Below, piece by piece: positions 1-7,695 of a stretch of DNA of 21,326 nt. Source of the DNA: Clostridiales bacterium (lineage in GTDB: Bacteria > Bacillota > Clostridia > Oscillospirales > Acutalibacteraceae); assembly GCA_012728445.1 (NCBI GenBank), contig JAAYFA010000066.1:1-21326 (forward strand), written 5' to 3'. Each line of letters starts with the position of its first letter. Position 1 is the first letter of the stretch. The notes under the pieces were generated by a model. That model searched no databases. It was not told where the DNA came from and was given only the letters and a program-made list of their open reading frames with translations. Made by a program: the position numbers and the translations under genes.

Positions 1-1293
1 GTGCGTTTCGGACGAAGGCACAAAGGAATAGAGGGGGAAGTTATAGTCAACAACGTCAAACACTTGAACGCCGTCGGCTTCAAAAGCCTTTAGGTTCGTT
101 ATGGCGTTGGTTTGTGCGCGGTGGTAAATATCCATTTGTCTGCGGATTTCGGCGCGTTCCGGTGTGGACAGGTATTGCTGTGCAAGCGCGGGGTAATCCT
201 CACTTGGTACAAGGCCGAAAATCATCGTACAGTTTAGAATCATAACCTCTTTTAGTTGGTCAATAATCTTGTCCAGTAAATCAAGAATGATTTGTTTGGG
301 GATAATTCTCAATACAATATTGACCAAATATGCGGTATAGGTGTCGCCCATGAGGGACGGTAACAAGGTTTTGTAAAGGGACTCGTCCTTTGTGTTTAAG
401 GTACCGTTGTACAAATCGCCGACAAGGCGGGACCCATCCAAAGCCGGTACAATAAAGATGATTTTATCCAAGTCATCCTTTACTTGCGGATAAACTTCAA
501 TAAGCGACGTTGCGATGGTAGAGCCAAGGCTGATGGGCACGATGTTTACCTTGTCCTGACCGGTTTCTGCCTTAACATTTTGAATAAAGTCATACAGCTC
601 TTGCGCCGCGTCCAGATTGTTGCCATATGAATTGTAGGTGAAGAAATAGAGGTATTCTTCGCCCGCTACTTTTGTGTAGTCTTGCAGGGGGATGGTTCTG
701 TAAATTTTTTCGCGTTGTTCGGGCGTGCACTCGGCGACGCTGTGTGGGAATCTTTCCAGCTCAAGGTTGCTTACCGGTTGCCCGTTAAAGTCGACAGCGC
801 TCTGTGCAAGCGATTTGCCGACGGCCTGTGCCGCAAGGTCCGTAAAGCCCTTGTCCTTTTGGGTAATGAGCATTTTAGCAAGCGGGAGTGCCAGGGTTTT
901 AAGCAGGTAGTCCGTATCAATGAGGATGGGGAAGTTCTTGATGTCGTTGCCGTCCTCGTCCTTCGCCCTGTTGCCGTTTTCATCAAGCAGGTAGACATCG
1001 GATTGCCCGATACCGGGGATAATAATGCTTGGGCTACGCCCGCCGGCGCGGTCGGTTAAGTTGTCTTGGGCGCTCTTTTTCGATTGATTGGCCGCAGGCG
1101 TGCCTTGGTCTGTCAGTAGCGCTACCGTTTCTTCAACTGTAGAAACGGTGGATACTTTGCTGTTAGCCGCTTTGGCCGGCGCTTGTACCGCGGCATTGGC
1201 CGGTTGTACCGAACCGAAGCCTACAGCTACAGCTGTAAAAATAAGAGCGAATGCCAGTAAAACGGAGGTTAGTCTTTTGCATGTGTTTTTCAT
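1..1293 (-). CDS. Secreted alpha/beta-hydrolase (LCAT-like), C-terminus beyond window
   Basis: The reading frame is open from ATG at 1293 to the window edge, giving 431 codons with no stop. Residues 1-34 form a signal peptide (MKNTCKR, then a hydrophobic stretch, ending ANA-A). A low-complexity Ala/Ser/Thr linker of about 50 residues follows. The hydrolase domain starts near residue 88 with IIIPGIG, the oxyanion-region motif of LCAT-like lipases and acyltransferases. The nucleophile-elbow motif is PISLG with Ser at about 255, and VPALDGS follows. The gene downstream of 2742 is a clear paralog (IPGIG, LDENGNR, SLGxTI shared) and its length suggests that about 70 or more residues, including the catalytic His, lie outside the window. 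GAAAGGATT precedes the start. It follows its paralog by 84 nt on the same strand, so co-transcription is likely. It probably acts outside the membrane on a lipid or ester; the substrate is unknown. Confidence 0.8.
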   Translation of the reverse strand, partial: MKNTCKRLTSVLLAFALIFTAVAVGFGSVQPANAAVQAPAKAANSKVSTVSTVEETVALLTDQGTPAANQSKKSAQDNLTDRAGGRSPSIIIPGIGQSDVYLLDENGNRAKDEDGNDIKNFPILIDTDYLLKTLALPLAKMLITQKDKGFTDLAAQAVGKSLAQSAVDFNGQPVSNLELERFPHSVAECTPEQREKIYRTIPLQDYTKVAGEEYLYFFTYNSYGNNLDAAQELYDFIQNVKAETGQDKVNIVPISLGSTIATSLIEVYPQVKDDLDKIIFIVPALDGSRLVGDLYNGTLNTKDESLYKTLLPSLMGDTYTAYLVNIVLRIIPKQIILDLLDKIIDQLKEVMILNCTMIFGLVPSEDYPALAQQYLSTPERAEIRRQMDIYHRAQTNAITNLKAFEADGVQVFDVVDYNFPLYSFVPSSETH

Positions 1294-1377
1294 GTTACAC
1301 AATCCTTTCAATAATCTGATGCGGGTCGAGAAAATGCTTTGCATTTTTAAAAGTTGCCGTCGGCTTGCCTTGCGGCC

Positions 1378-2742
1378 TTACTTTTTTTCTCGGACAAATT
1401 CATTAAACTGCGGGTATGCGGGGTCTTGGAATACATCTTTGATTTGGTCGTTTTTAAGTAAAAACTTCATCAAATCCAGCATCTGCATGTTTTCTGCCGT
1501 CTGCTCATGCTCCGAGTTGCGCCAGTACCAGGTCGTGTCCGGTATTGCGCCCACGGAAGCGTCCACATCATTTTGCGGATTTATATGATTGTGAGCCGTA
1601 TTTTTGCAGTTGGTGTTCTGCTGTTTATAATCCGCGCCGAAAGTTTCGCCCAAAGGTGCGAAATGCGCATGCATGGATTCGGAAGCGGAGTGTACCACCA
1701 TATCGGAACTTACCTTGTCGGAGGTGACAATTTTAAAAAGTTGAACATTATAGCCGCACAGCGAAAAAACTTCGGTGCCGCTTTTGCGCGCTTTGGCAAT
1801 AAGTGCGGGGAAGTCCGCGCGTGCGCGCCACCACCGGTCCGTCTCCTCTTTGAGTTTTGCATGAGCAGGGTCGCCAATCAGTTTTTTGCTGAGCTGCTCA
1901 TATTCGTGGGCGGGGACAAGCCCCCCCATTGTGGAAGAATTCACAATGACAGTGTTCACAATAGTTTCCACAACTGTTTGAATAAACTTTCTTAAAACCT
2001 TTTTCGGCAGTAACTTTGTTACCTTTATCACCTTCGCGGCATTCTTTTTGCCCATGAGCTCAACGAAAAGCGTTTCGTAATCGTCATAAACAATGTTGCC
2101 CTTCATGATGTCAGAAACGGTCATGGACCCGTCAAAAGCCGGCACGACGCCGACAACACGATTGATGTCGCCATCCGAAACGTAGGTATCTAAATAAGCG
2201 GTTGTGATGGTGGCTCCAAGGCTCACCGCCGCTAAATTGACTTTGGTGTGGCCGGTTTTTTCTTTGACCATTTGGATAAAAGCCCTCAGTCGTTCGACCG
2301 AGTCGAGCGTGTTGCCGATAGGTGTAAAAGCAAAATAAAACAGATGGTCTTCGCCGATTTCAAGCCCCAGCGGTTTTAAAGGCAACATACGATAGATGAA
2401 GCCTCTGTCTTTTTCACTACACTTGGCAAGGGAATCGTCATACTTTTCAACCTGAATATTGTGCTTGTATTGACCGTCGGGGTTGCTGACGAGTGCATCG
2501 AGTGCTTCGGCAAGGGCTTGGCCCGTTTTTTTGGTAAAGCCCAAGTCGTGGCGAAGGACAAACATGCGTATCGCGGGGAAGATGAGCGCGTTTTTTAGCT
2601 TCTTCATCGCGGCGGGGTCAATATCGGGCGGCCAGGCAGAACGTAACCGATTGCCGTTTTCGTCCACCTCAAAGGCTTTGCAGTTGCCGATGCCCGGAAC
2701 AACGATCGTTGGGTAAAAACCACAGTTGCAAGTGTTTTCCAT
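1378..2742 (-). CDS. Alpha/beta-hydrolase (LCAT-like) without signal peptide
   Basis: From ATG at 2742 the product is 454 residues; an in-frame GTG at 2754 would add four. The domain begins almost at once with TIVVPGIGN at about residue 12, so unlike its paralog downstream it has no signal peptide or linker. The nucleophile elbow reads AAVSLGAT with Ser near 174, where Ala replaces the first Gly of the usual GxSxG. VVPAFDGS follows. A His in RNSEHEQTAEN near 412 is a candidate catalytic base. Family knowledge supports a serine hydrolase or acyltransferase fold; the substrate is not predictable. The likely promoter is at 2832-2860, and two 16-bp direct repeats lie just upstream of it. The gene is first in a unit with the secreted paralog, and divergent from two secreted propeller-like genes. 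The start is somewhat uncertain because the AAAGAG box is 12 nt from the ATG. Confidence 0.8.
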   Translation of the reverse strand: MENTCNCGFYPTIVVPGIGNCKAFEVDENGNRLRSAWPPDIDPAAMKKLKNALIFPAIRMFVLRHDLGFTKKTGQALAEALDALVSNPDGQYKHNIQVEKYDDSLAKCSEKDRGFIYRMLPLKPLGLEIGEDHLFYFAFTPIGNTLDSVERLRAFIQMVKEKTGHTKVNLAAVSLGATITTAYLDTYVSDGDINRVVGVVPAFDGSMTVSDIMKGNIVYDDYETLFVELMGKKNAAKVIKVTKLLPKKVLRKFIQTVVETIVNTVIVNSSTMGGLVPAHEYEQLSKKLIGDPAHAKLKEETDRWWRARADFPALIAKARKSGTEVFSLCGYNVQLFKIVTSDKVSSDMVVHSASESMHAHFAPLGETFGADYKQQNTNCKNTAHNHINPQNDVDASVGAIPDTTWYWRNSEHEQTAENMQMLDLMKFLLKNDQIKDVFQDPAYPQFNEFVREKK

Positions 2743-2831
2743 TTGTTCAACCACTCTTTCTTTTGGTTTGGTTGCGAATTCTTAGAGTTCACTTTCAAGC
2801 CCTATCATTTTACAAAATGTCACTATCAATA

Positions 2832-2860
2832 AGATTAACATAATAACACCCTATTTTCAA
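2832..2860 (-). promoter_or_regulatory. Putative SigA promoter for the hydrolase pair
   Basis: On the minus strand, TTGAAA (2855-2860) is followed after exactly 17 bp by TAATCT (2832-2837), with a TG dinucleotide one base upstream of the -10 (extended -10). The -10 hexamer itself matches only three consensus positions. The placement, about 90 nt upstream of the hydrolase ATG, is reasonable. Confidence 0.5.
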
Positions 2861-2863
2861 CCT

Positions 2864-2895
2864 AAATCTGCTGAGATACAAATCTGCTGAGATAC
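2864..2895. repeat. Perfect 16-bp tandem direct repeat in divergent intergenic region
   Basis: AAATCTGCTGAGATAC occurs twice back to back, at 2864-2879 and 2880-2895. It starts 3 bp upstream of the -35 box of the putative hydrolase promoter, and about 70 bp upstream of the putative propeller promoter. Position and copy number fit an activator or repressor binding site, but a plain tandem duplication is also possible. A looser inverted pair, CGATTGCG (2915-2922) and CGCAAATCG (2932-2940), lies next to it. Confidence 0.8.
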
Positions 2896-2961
2896 TGAAT
2901 TTTAACGATTTCATCGATTGCGCTAAAATAACGCAAATCGCTAGGATATCGGCGCAAATTG

Positions 2962-2990
2962 TTGACTTGACAGGGGCAGGGTGTTACCAT
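2962..2990 (+). promoter_or_regulatory. Putative SigA promoter for the propeller-like pair
   Basis: TTGACT (2962-2967) is followed by a 17-bp spacer and TACCAT (2985-2990). An overlapping alternative is TTGACA (2967-2972) with CATAAG (2988-2993) at 15 bp. Either would start transcription about 25 nt upstream of the ATG at 3022. Confidence 0.5.
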
Positions 2991-3021
2991 AAGCCTATAC
3001 AATTTGAAAGGGGATGTGCCT

Positions 3022-3888
3022 ATGCTTGCGGTGCTCAATTTTTTGCGGGGGCTTGTTAAAAAAACCTTTCTTGTCTCTTTAACCTTGTCATTATTCACCG
3101 GACTGTTCGCGTTTATTACGGGAACTATCGACGCGGTGGGTGGCAATGCGCCGGAGAACCTGGTTGCCAGCCAAAATATCCTGTTTTTAGGCTCCTATAC
3201 CCACTCCCAAGACGTCGCAACCGATGGCGAACATTACTACTTCAGCTCACGTTGGAGTCTTATTAAAACGGAGCTTGACGGCAAGACGGAGACGGTGATG
3301 AACATCGACGCCATCCCAAAAGAACTCAAAGACAACTTCGGCTCCGCTCATATCGGCGGCATTAGCTATTGGAACGGCATTATCTACGCCGCCCTCGAGG
3401 ACAGCAAGGTGTGGCAATACCCGATTGTCGCGCTGTTTGATTCGGATACGCTCGAATTCACCGGCCAATACTATCACCTTTCGGCAGAGCTTCAAAAAAA
3501 CGGGCTGCCGTGGATTGCCGTTGACGGCGAGCGGGGACTCGTTTATGCCGCCCAGCGGGACAATTCGCCGGCACTGATTGTGTATGACCTGGAGACATTT
3601 GAGCTTATAAAAACGGTGCCGCTGTCCATGCCGGTGCATAAGATTCAAGGCGGAGACATGTATAGAGGCTTGCTTTATGTCGCAACACAGGACGAAACGC
3701 AGGCAGTTTATGCCATCGATCCCATCACCGGTCAAGCGATTAAATGCTTTGACCAAAACTTGCCCAAAGGCGGGGAAGCCGAAGGCTTGACGGTGCTTGT
3801 AACGCCCGACGGTGCAGCCTTCCATACGCTGGATTTGGGGCCGCTGTTTATCAATGCCTACTTCCGCCACTACGCACCGCCGGAATAG
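3022..3888 (+). CDS. Membrane-anchored or secreted beta-propeller-like protein 1
   Basis: The product is 288 residues from ATG 3022, preceded by AAAGGGG at 3007-3013; the longer frame from TTG at 3004 would run through this ribosome binding site, so it is rejected. Residues 1-38 hold a basic start and a hydrophobic segment (KKTFLVSLTLSLFTGLFAFI), a signal peptide or uncleaved anchor. The rest is short beta-strand repeats of the kind seen in YVTN/NHL/YncE-type propellers, for example DVATDGEHYYFSS, HIGGISYWNGIIYAA, IVALFDSDTLEFTG, WIAVDGERGLVYAA, IVYDLETFELIKTV and IQGGDMYRGLLYVA. I do not recognise a named family. The next gene is a paralog with the same motifs in the same order. The likely role is an extracytoplasmic binding or enzymatic propeller; it is divergent from two LCAT-like hydrolases. 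Confidence 0.75.
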   Translation: MLAVLNFLRGLVKKTFLVSLTLSLFTGLFAFITGTIDAVGGNAPENLVASQNILFLGSYTHSQDVATDGEHYYFSSRWSLIKTELDGKTETVMNIDAIPKELKDNFGSAHIGGISYWNGIIYAALEDSKVWQYPIVALFDSDTLEFTGQYYHLSAELQKNGLPWIAVDGERGLVYAAQRDNSPALIVYDLETFELIKTVPLSMPVHKIQGGDMYRGLLYVATQDETQAVYAIDPITGQAIKCFDQNLPKGGEAEGLTVLVTPDGAAFHTLDLGPLFINAYFRHYAPPE

Positions 3889-3925
3889 TATAAACAAAAA
3901 ACGAACAGAAGAAAGTGTGGGTTTT

Positions 3926-4765
3926 ATGTTCAAGTTATTTACAAAGGGCTTTACAAAATTCTGGGCGCTTTTAACGGCGATTCTTTTAATTGTCGCAACC
4001 AATGCGGAAAATCCACCCGGCGTACCGGATGGCGCAGTGCTGACCGGCAGCCACACCTATATGTTGGACCGCGCGCTGATGCGTGGGCAGGGCGTGACAA
4101 CGGACGGCGAATATCTATATTTCAGCGGCAACTTGTTTTTGAATAAGACGAATATCCAAACACATGAAACCGTGGCGAACAACCTGCTCGCCATCCCGCC
4201 GGCGTTGCTGCTTAAGGGTTGCAACCATATCGGCGGCATCGGTTACCATGACGGCAAAATATACGCGCCCATTGAAGACGGCACCGCCTATCAGCATCCA
4301 TACATCGCCATTTTCGATGCCGAAACCTTAAAGTTCACCGGCAAGGTTTATGAGATGCCGCTTGAACTGCACGACGAAGGGATTCCCTGGTGCATTGTAG
4401 ATGGACCCAGAGGCTACCTTTATACGCTGGAATGGAACCACGGCGAACTGCTGAACGTTTTCAACTTGAACGACATGACGCTAGTCAAAACCGTCCCACT
4501 TTCCGAGGCGCTCCACCGCATACAAGGCGGCGATATTTATGAGGGAATGCTCTACCTTTCCGCCGATGTCGGGGGCAAATCGGTCTACCGATTGAACCCC
4601 GTCACGGGCGAGGTCAACCTGCTTTTCAGCCGCAATGTTTCGCCCGAGTGCGAAGCGGAGAGCATGACGGTTTTACCCACGCCGGATGGCCCGCTGTTCT
4701 GCGTGATGGATATCGGCCCTATGCGCATCAATATGGTGCTGCGAGAATATAGGCTGGCCGAGTGA
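3926..4765 (+). CDS. Secreted beta-propeller-like protein 2 (paralog of the preceding gene)
   Basis: The product is 279 residues from ATG 3926; the frame extends upstream to 3812, but that part overlaps the previous gene. An N-terminal signal peptide is visible (MFKLFTKGFTKFWALLTAIL, with a possible cleavage after ATNA near residue 27). The body repeats the motifs of the upstream paralog: GVTTDGEYLYFSG, HIGGIGYHDGKIYAP, IAIFDAETLKFTG, CIVDGPRGYLYTL, FNLNDMTLVKTVPLS, IQGGDIYEGMLYLS and EAESMTVLPTPDG. This is consistent with a six-bladed propeller-type fold. It starts 37 nt after its paralog, so the two are probably co-transcribed. The ribosome binding site is weak (GAAAG about 10 nt upstream). 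A terminator follows at 4795. The function is unknown. Confidence 0.75.
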   Translation: MFKLFTKGFTKFWALLTAILLIVATNAENPPGVPDGAVLTGSHTYMLDRALMRGQGVTTDGEYLYFSGNLFLNKTNIQTHETVANNLLAIPPALLLKGCNHIGGIGYHDGKIYAPIEDGTAYQHPYIAIFDAETLKFTGKVYEMPLELHDEGIPWCIVDGPRGYLYTLEWNHGELLNVFNLNDMTLVKTVPLSEALHRIQGGDIYEGMLYLSADVGGKSVYRLNPVTGEVNLLFSRNVSPECEAESMTVLPTPDGPLFCVMDIGPMRINMVLREYRLAE

Positions 4766-4794
4766 TGTAAGGAGACCGAACGCATAAACCATAA

Positions 4795-4842
4795 AAAGGG
4801 TCGTATCTCGTGCTGATTGCTCAGCGCTTGATACGGCCCTTT
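4795..4842. terminator. Bidirectional intrinsic terminator between convergent genes
   Basis: The arms AAAGGGTCGTATC (4795-4807) and GATACGGCCCTTT (4830-4842) form a 13-bp stem with one G-U pair. An inner stem GCTGA/TCAGC (4812-4816, 4821-4825) continues it. On the minus strand the stem is followed by a T run (CCCTTTTTAT), so it best terminates the ddl-to-pruA unit; it also closes the propeller genes. Confidence 0.85.
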
Positions 4843-4873
4843 AACGGTTATATAGTTCCGAGTATGCGGCACA

Positions 4874-6402
4874 TTAATACCGGTAATCCGTTGTCGCGTC
4901 ATAACTTTCTTTAATTGCCTGCGGGCTAACCCACTTGAGCATATTAATAATACTGCCGGCTTTGTCGTTTGTGCCGGATGCCCTGCTGCCGCCGAAGGGG
5001 TTTTGCCCCACAACGGAGCCGGTGCTTTTATCGTTGATATAAAGGTTGCCGGCGGCAAATCTTAAAACCTTTTCCGCATGGTCAATAACGCCTCTGTCCT
5101 TGCCAAAGAAAGCGCCGGTGAGGCTGTATTTGCTCGCGTTCGCACAGATGCCAAGAATTTCCTCGTATCTGTCGTCCTCAAAAACATAGAGTGTAATGAC
5201 AGGCCCGAAAATTTCTTCTGTCATGGTTTTGCTGTATAGGTCTTTTGAAAGGATAACTGTCGGTTCAATGAAGAAGCCTTGTGTGTCATCGCAGCCGCCG
5301 CCGCAGAGAATTTCGGCATTGGAGGATGCTTTAACACCGTCGATGTAGCCTTTGATTTTATCAAAGGCCGCTTGGTCAATAACAGCGCTGACAAAAGTAT
5401 CGAGCTCTTCGGCGCTGCCCATTTTGATGGTTGCGGTTTCTTTGACCAACTTTTCTTTGATCGCTTCCCAGCGGCTTTGTGGAATATATCCGCGGGAAGT
5501 GGCGGAACATTTTTGCCGCCCGTCTCACCCACAATGCGCGGGTAGCAGTGGTAGCGATCGATGTTTTCACCGATTTTTTTATAAAAGCTGTTGAAAACCG
5601 CAGTGGAACCGGTGAAGTGGATGCCGGCTAAATGTTCATCATCAAGCACAAAACCGCTTATTTGGCGGGCATTGCCGGGGATAAAGTTAATGACACCATC
5701 CGGGAGCCCGGCTTCCTGCCAAAGTTTCATGATGACATAGCCCGCATAAACGGTGGAGGACGCCGGCTTCCATACCACGGTGTTGCCGGCTATCGCCGGG
5801 GCGGAGGGCAGGTTGGAGGCAATGGCGGTAAAGTTGAACGGCGTCACCGCAAAAACGAAACCGTCGAGCGGTTTATAATCCGTTTTATTCATGCTGTCCA
5901 AAGCCGGAGCGGGCTGCATGTCGTATATATCGCAAAGCGCTTTGCAGTTCATGTTGTAAAAATCAATGAGCTCGCAGGCGGCGTCGATGTCCGCCTGATA
6001 AAAGGTCTTGCTTTGGCAGAGCATAGTGGCGGCATTGAGCCTGGCACGCCAGGTGGTGGACGCTAGCCGTGCGGCTTTGAGGAACACGAGCATTCTGTGG
6101 TCGTAAGGCATCTCGGCCCATGCTTTTTTGGCGTCGTTTGCGGCTTTGATGGCAAGCTTAATTTCCGTTTCGCCCGCTTCGTGGTAACGACCGATCACTT
6201 TATTTTTGTCGTGCGGAACAATACAGTCTTTCGTGTTACCGGTGCGATATTCTTTGCCGCCGATAATGAGCGGAATATCAACGATACCACTTCGCATTTC
6301 GGCGATTGTGCGTAGTAGCTCGTCCTTGGCTGCGCCCGTCGGGTTGTAGCCCAAACCGGGTTCGTTTTTGAACGCGCGTACTTTGAAATAACCGTTGTCC
6401 AT
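4874..6402 (-). pseudogene. pruA: L-glutamate gamma-semialdehyde (1-pyrroline-5-carboxylate) dehydrogenase, disrupted
   Basis: Intact, this enzyme would oxidise glutamate semialdehyde to glutamate with NAD+. The N-terminal part (296 residues from ATG 6402) has the aldehyde dehydrogenase landmarks TPFNFTAIASNLPSAPA, HFTGSTAVF and PRIVGETGG. The frame then runs into nonsense, ending at 5221. The remaining 213 residues are in another frame, starting at 5515 with QKCSATSRGYIPQSRW (the catalytic-Cys region) and ending with PFGGSRASGTNDKAGS and DYRY. Between them the approximately 28 residues normally linking the GGK(N/D)F and EYQGQKC motifs are absent. The deletion must be 3n+1 nt, roughly 85 nt. 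The junction GGCAAAAAT at 5517-5509 fits both flanking motifs, suggesting microhomology-mediated loss. AAAGGAGA lies inside the end of rocD, 6 nt away, so the two were one operon. A misassembly is the main alternative. Confidence 0.88.
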
Positions 6403-6408
6403 TACCGA

Positions 6409-7605
6409 TCAATCTCCTTTAAAGGCAATCTTAATCTTTTCGATAGCTTTATCTAACTCATCGTATGTAATGATAATCGGCGGAGCAAAACGGATGGTTT
6501 TCTCGTGCGTTTCTTTTGCGAGAACACCGTTTGCAATCAGTTTTTTGACATAGCAAAGCGCTGGGATACTAAATTCTACACCGACAAACAAGCCGCGCCC
6601 GCGGATGTCAACGATGTCTTTATTGTCAATTTCACGCAGCTTGCGAATAAAATAGTCGCCTTTTTCTCGCGCTTGTTTGGGGTAGTCGTCCCGAACCAAT
6701 ATTTCCATCGCCTTTACCGCGACGGCACAGGCGAGCGGGTTGCCGCCGAAAGTGGAGCCGTGGGAGCCGGGCTCAAAAACGCCCAGAATATCAGCGTTTG
6801 CAGCGATCGCGGAAACGGGCATTACCCCGCCGCCGAGTGCCTTGCCCAACACATAAATGTCGGGCTCCACATTTTCGTGTTGGCAGGCAAACATATCGCC
6901 TGTTCTTGCAAAGCCGGTCTGTACCTCGTCGGCTATGAGTAAAACGTTGTTAGCGGTGCAAATTTCCCGCACTTTTTTTAGGTAGCCGTCCGGTGGGATG
7001 ATGATTCCGGCCTCCCCTTGAATCGGCTCTACCAAAAAGGCGACGGTGTTCGGTGTTATGGCGGCTTCCAGAGCGTTGGCATCGCCGAATTTAACTTTAA
7101 CAAAGCCGGGCGTAAACGGCCCGAAGCCGCGCCGCGCGGTGTCGTCTGTGCTCATGGTGATGATGGTAATCGTTCTGCCGTGGAAGTTGTTTTCGCAAAC
7201 GATAATCTCCTGGCAGTGGTCGTCAACACCCTTGACATCGGCACCCCAGCGCCGGGCAGTTTTGATGGCCGTTTCCACCGCTTCCGCACCGGTGTTCATA
7301 GGCAAAGCCATTTCCTTCCCGGTTAAAGCACAGAGATTTTCATAAAAATCACAGAGCACGGAATTATGAAAAGCCCGCGAGGTTAAGGTCACCTTGTCCA
7401 GTTGTTCCTTGGCGGCGGCAATAATCTCCGGGTGGCCGTGACCAAAATTAAGCGCCGAATAGGCGCTGAGCATATCGAAAAATTCTTCGCCTTCCGGGTT
7501 ATAAACCATAACACCTCGTGCTTTTTCGATGACGATATCTTTAGGTTTGTAGTTGGCTGCGCCGTATTTTTCGGTCTTGTCAATGATGTGTTTTGATGAA
7601 CGCAT
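6409..7605 (-). CDS. rocD: Ornithine aminotransferase
   Basis: This class-III PLP aminotransferase converts ornithine and 2-oxoglutarate to glutamate semialdehyde and glutamate, in arginine/ornithine breakdown. The product is 398 residues from ATG 7605, the usual length for bacterial OAT; the frame is open up to 7683, but GGAGG at 7612-7616 sits 6 nt before this ATG. Visible motifs are YSALNFGHGHPEI, MNTGAEAVETAIK (PLP phosphate region), NNFHGRTI, EPIQGEAGI, IADEVQTGFARTG, and the PLP-binding Lys near 255 in YVLGKALGGGVMPVSA, then HGSTFGGNPLACAV. It lies between argS (86 nt upstream) and pruA (6 nt downstream), whose product would use the semialdehyde it makes; since pruA is broken, that product may now go to proline or build up. 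Other OAT-like transaminases (acetylornithine type) are less likely. Confidence 0.93.
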   Translation of the reverse strand: MRSSKHIIDKTEKYGAANYKPKDIVIEKARGVMVYNPEGEEFFDMLSAYSALNFGHGHPEIIAAAKEQLDKVTLTSRAFHNSVLCDFYENLCALTGKEMALPMNTGAEAVETAIKTARRWGADVKGVDDHCQEIIVCENNFHGRTITIITMSTDDTARRGFGPFTPGFVKVKFGDANALEAAITPNTVAFLVEPIQGEAGIIIPPDGYLKKVREICTANNVLLIADEVQTGFARTGDMFACQHENVEPDIYVLGKALGGGVMPVSAIAANADILGVFEPGSHGSTFGGNPLACAVAVKAMEILVRDDYPKQAREKGDYFIRKLREIDNKDIVDIRGRGLFVGVEFSIPALCYVKKLIANGVLAKETHEKTIRFAPPIIITYDELDKAIEKIKIAFKGD

Positions 7606-7669
7606 GAGCTGCCTCCGATATGTTTTTTTGCCGTTGTGTGAATAAATCGCAATCGGCGTTATAATTTGA

Positions 7670-7695
7670 CGGAACGCATGCAATGCGTTCCCTAC
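7670..7695. repeat. Solitary 26-bp palindromic repeat overlapping the argS stop codon
   Basis: The arms GGAACGCAT (7671-7679) and ATGCGTTCC (7683-7691) are perfectly complementary around a 3-base loop, flanked by C and CTAC. Except for loop bases it equals the terminal repeats of the MITE-like element at 15730-15838. The CTA inside it (7692-7694) is the reverse complement of the argS stop codon TAG. It could also work as an RNA hairpin between argS and rocD. Confidence 0.85.

Noticed and set aside
3247..4056. 269-codon ORF antisense to the first propeller-like gene
   Set aside because: It is fully opposite a gene with signal peptide, ribosome binding site and a paralog next door; its composition is that of a shadow frame.
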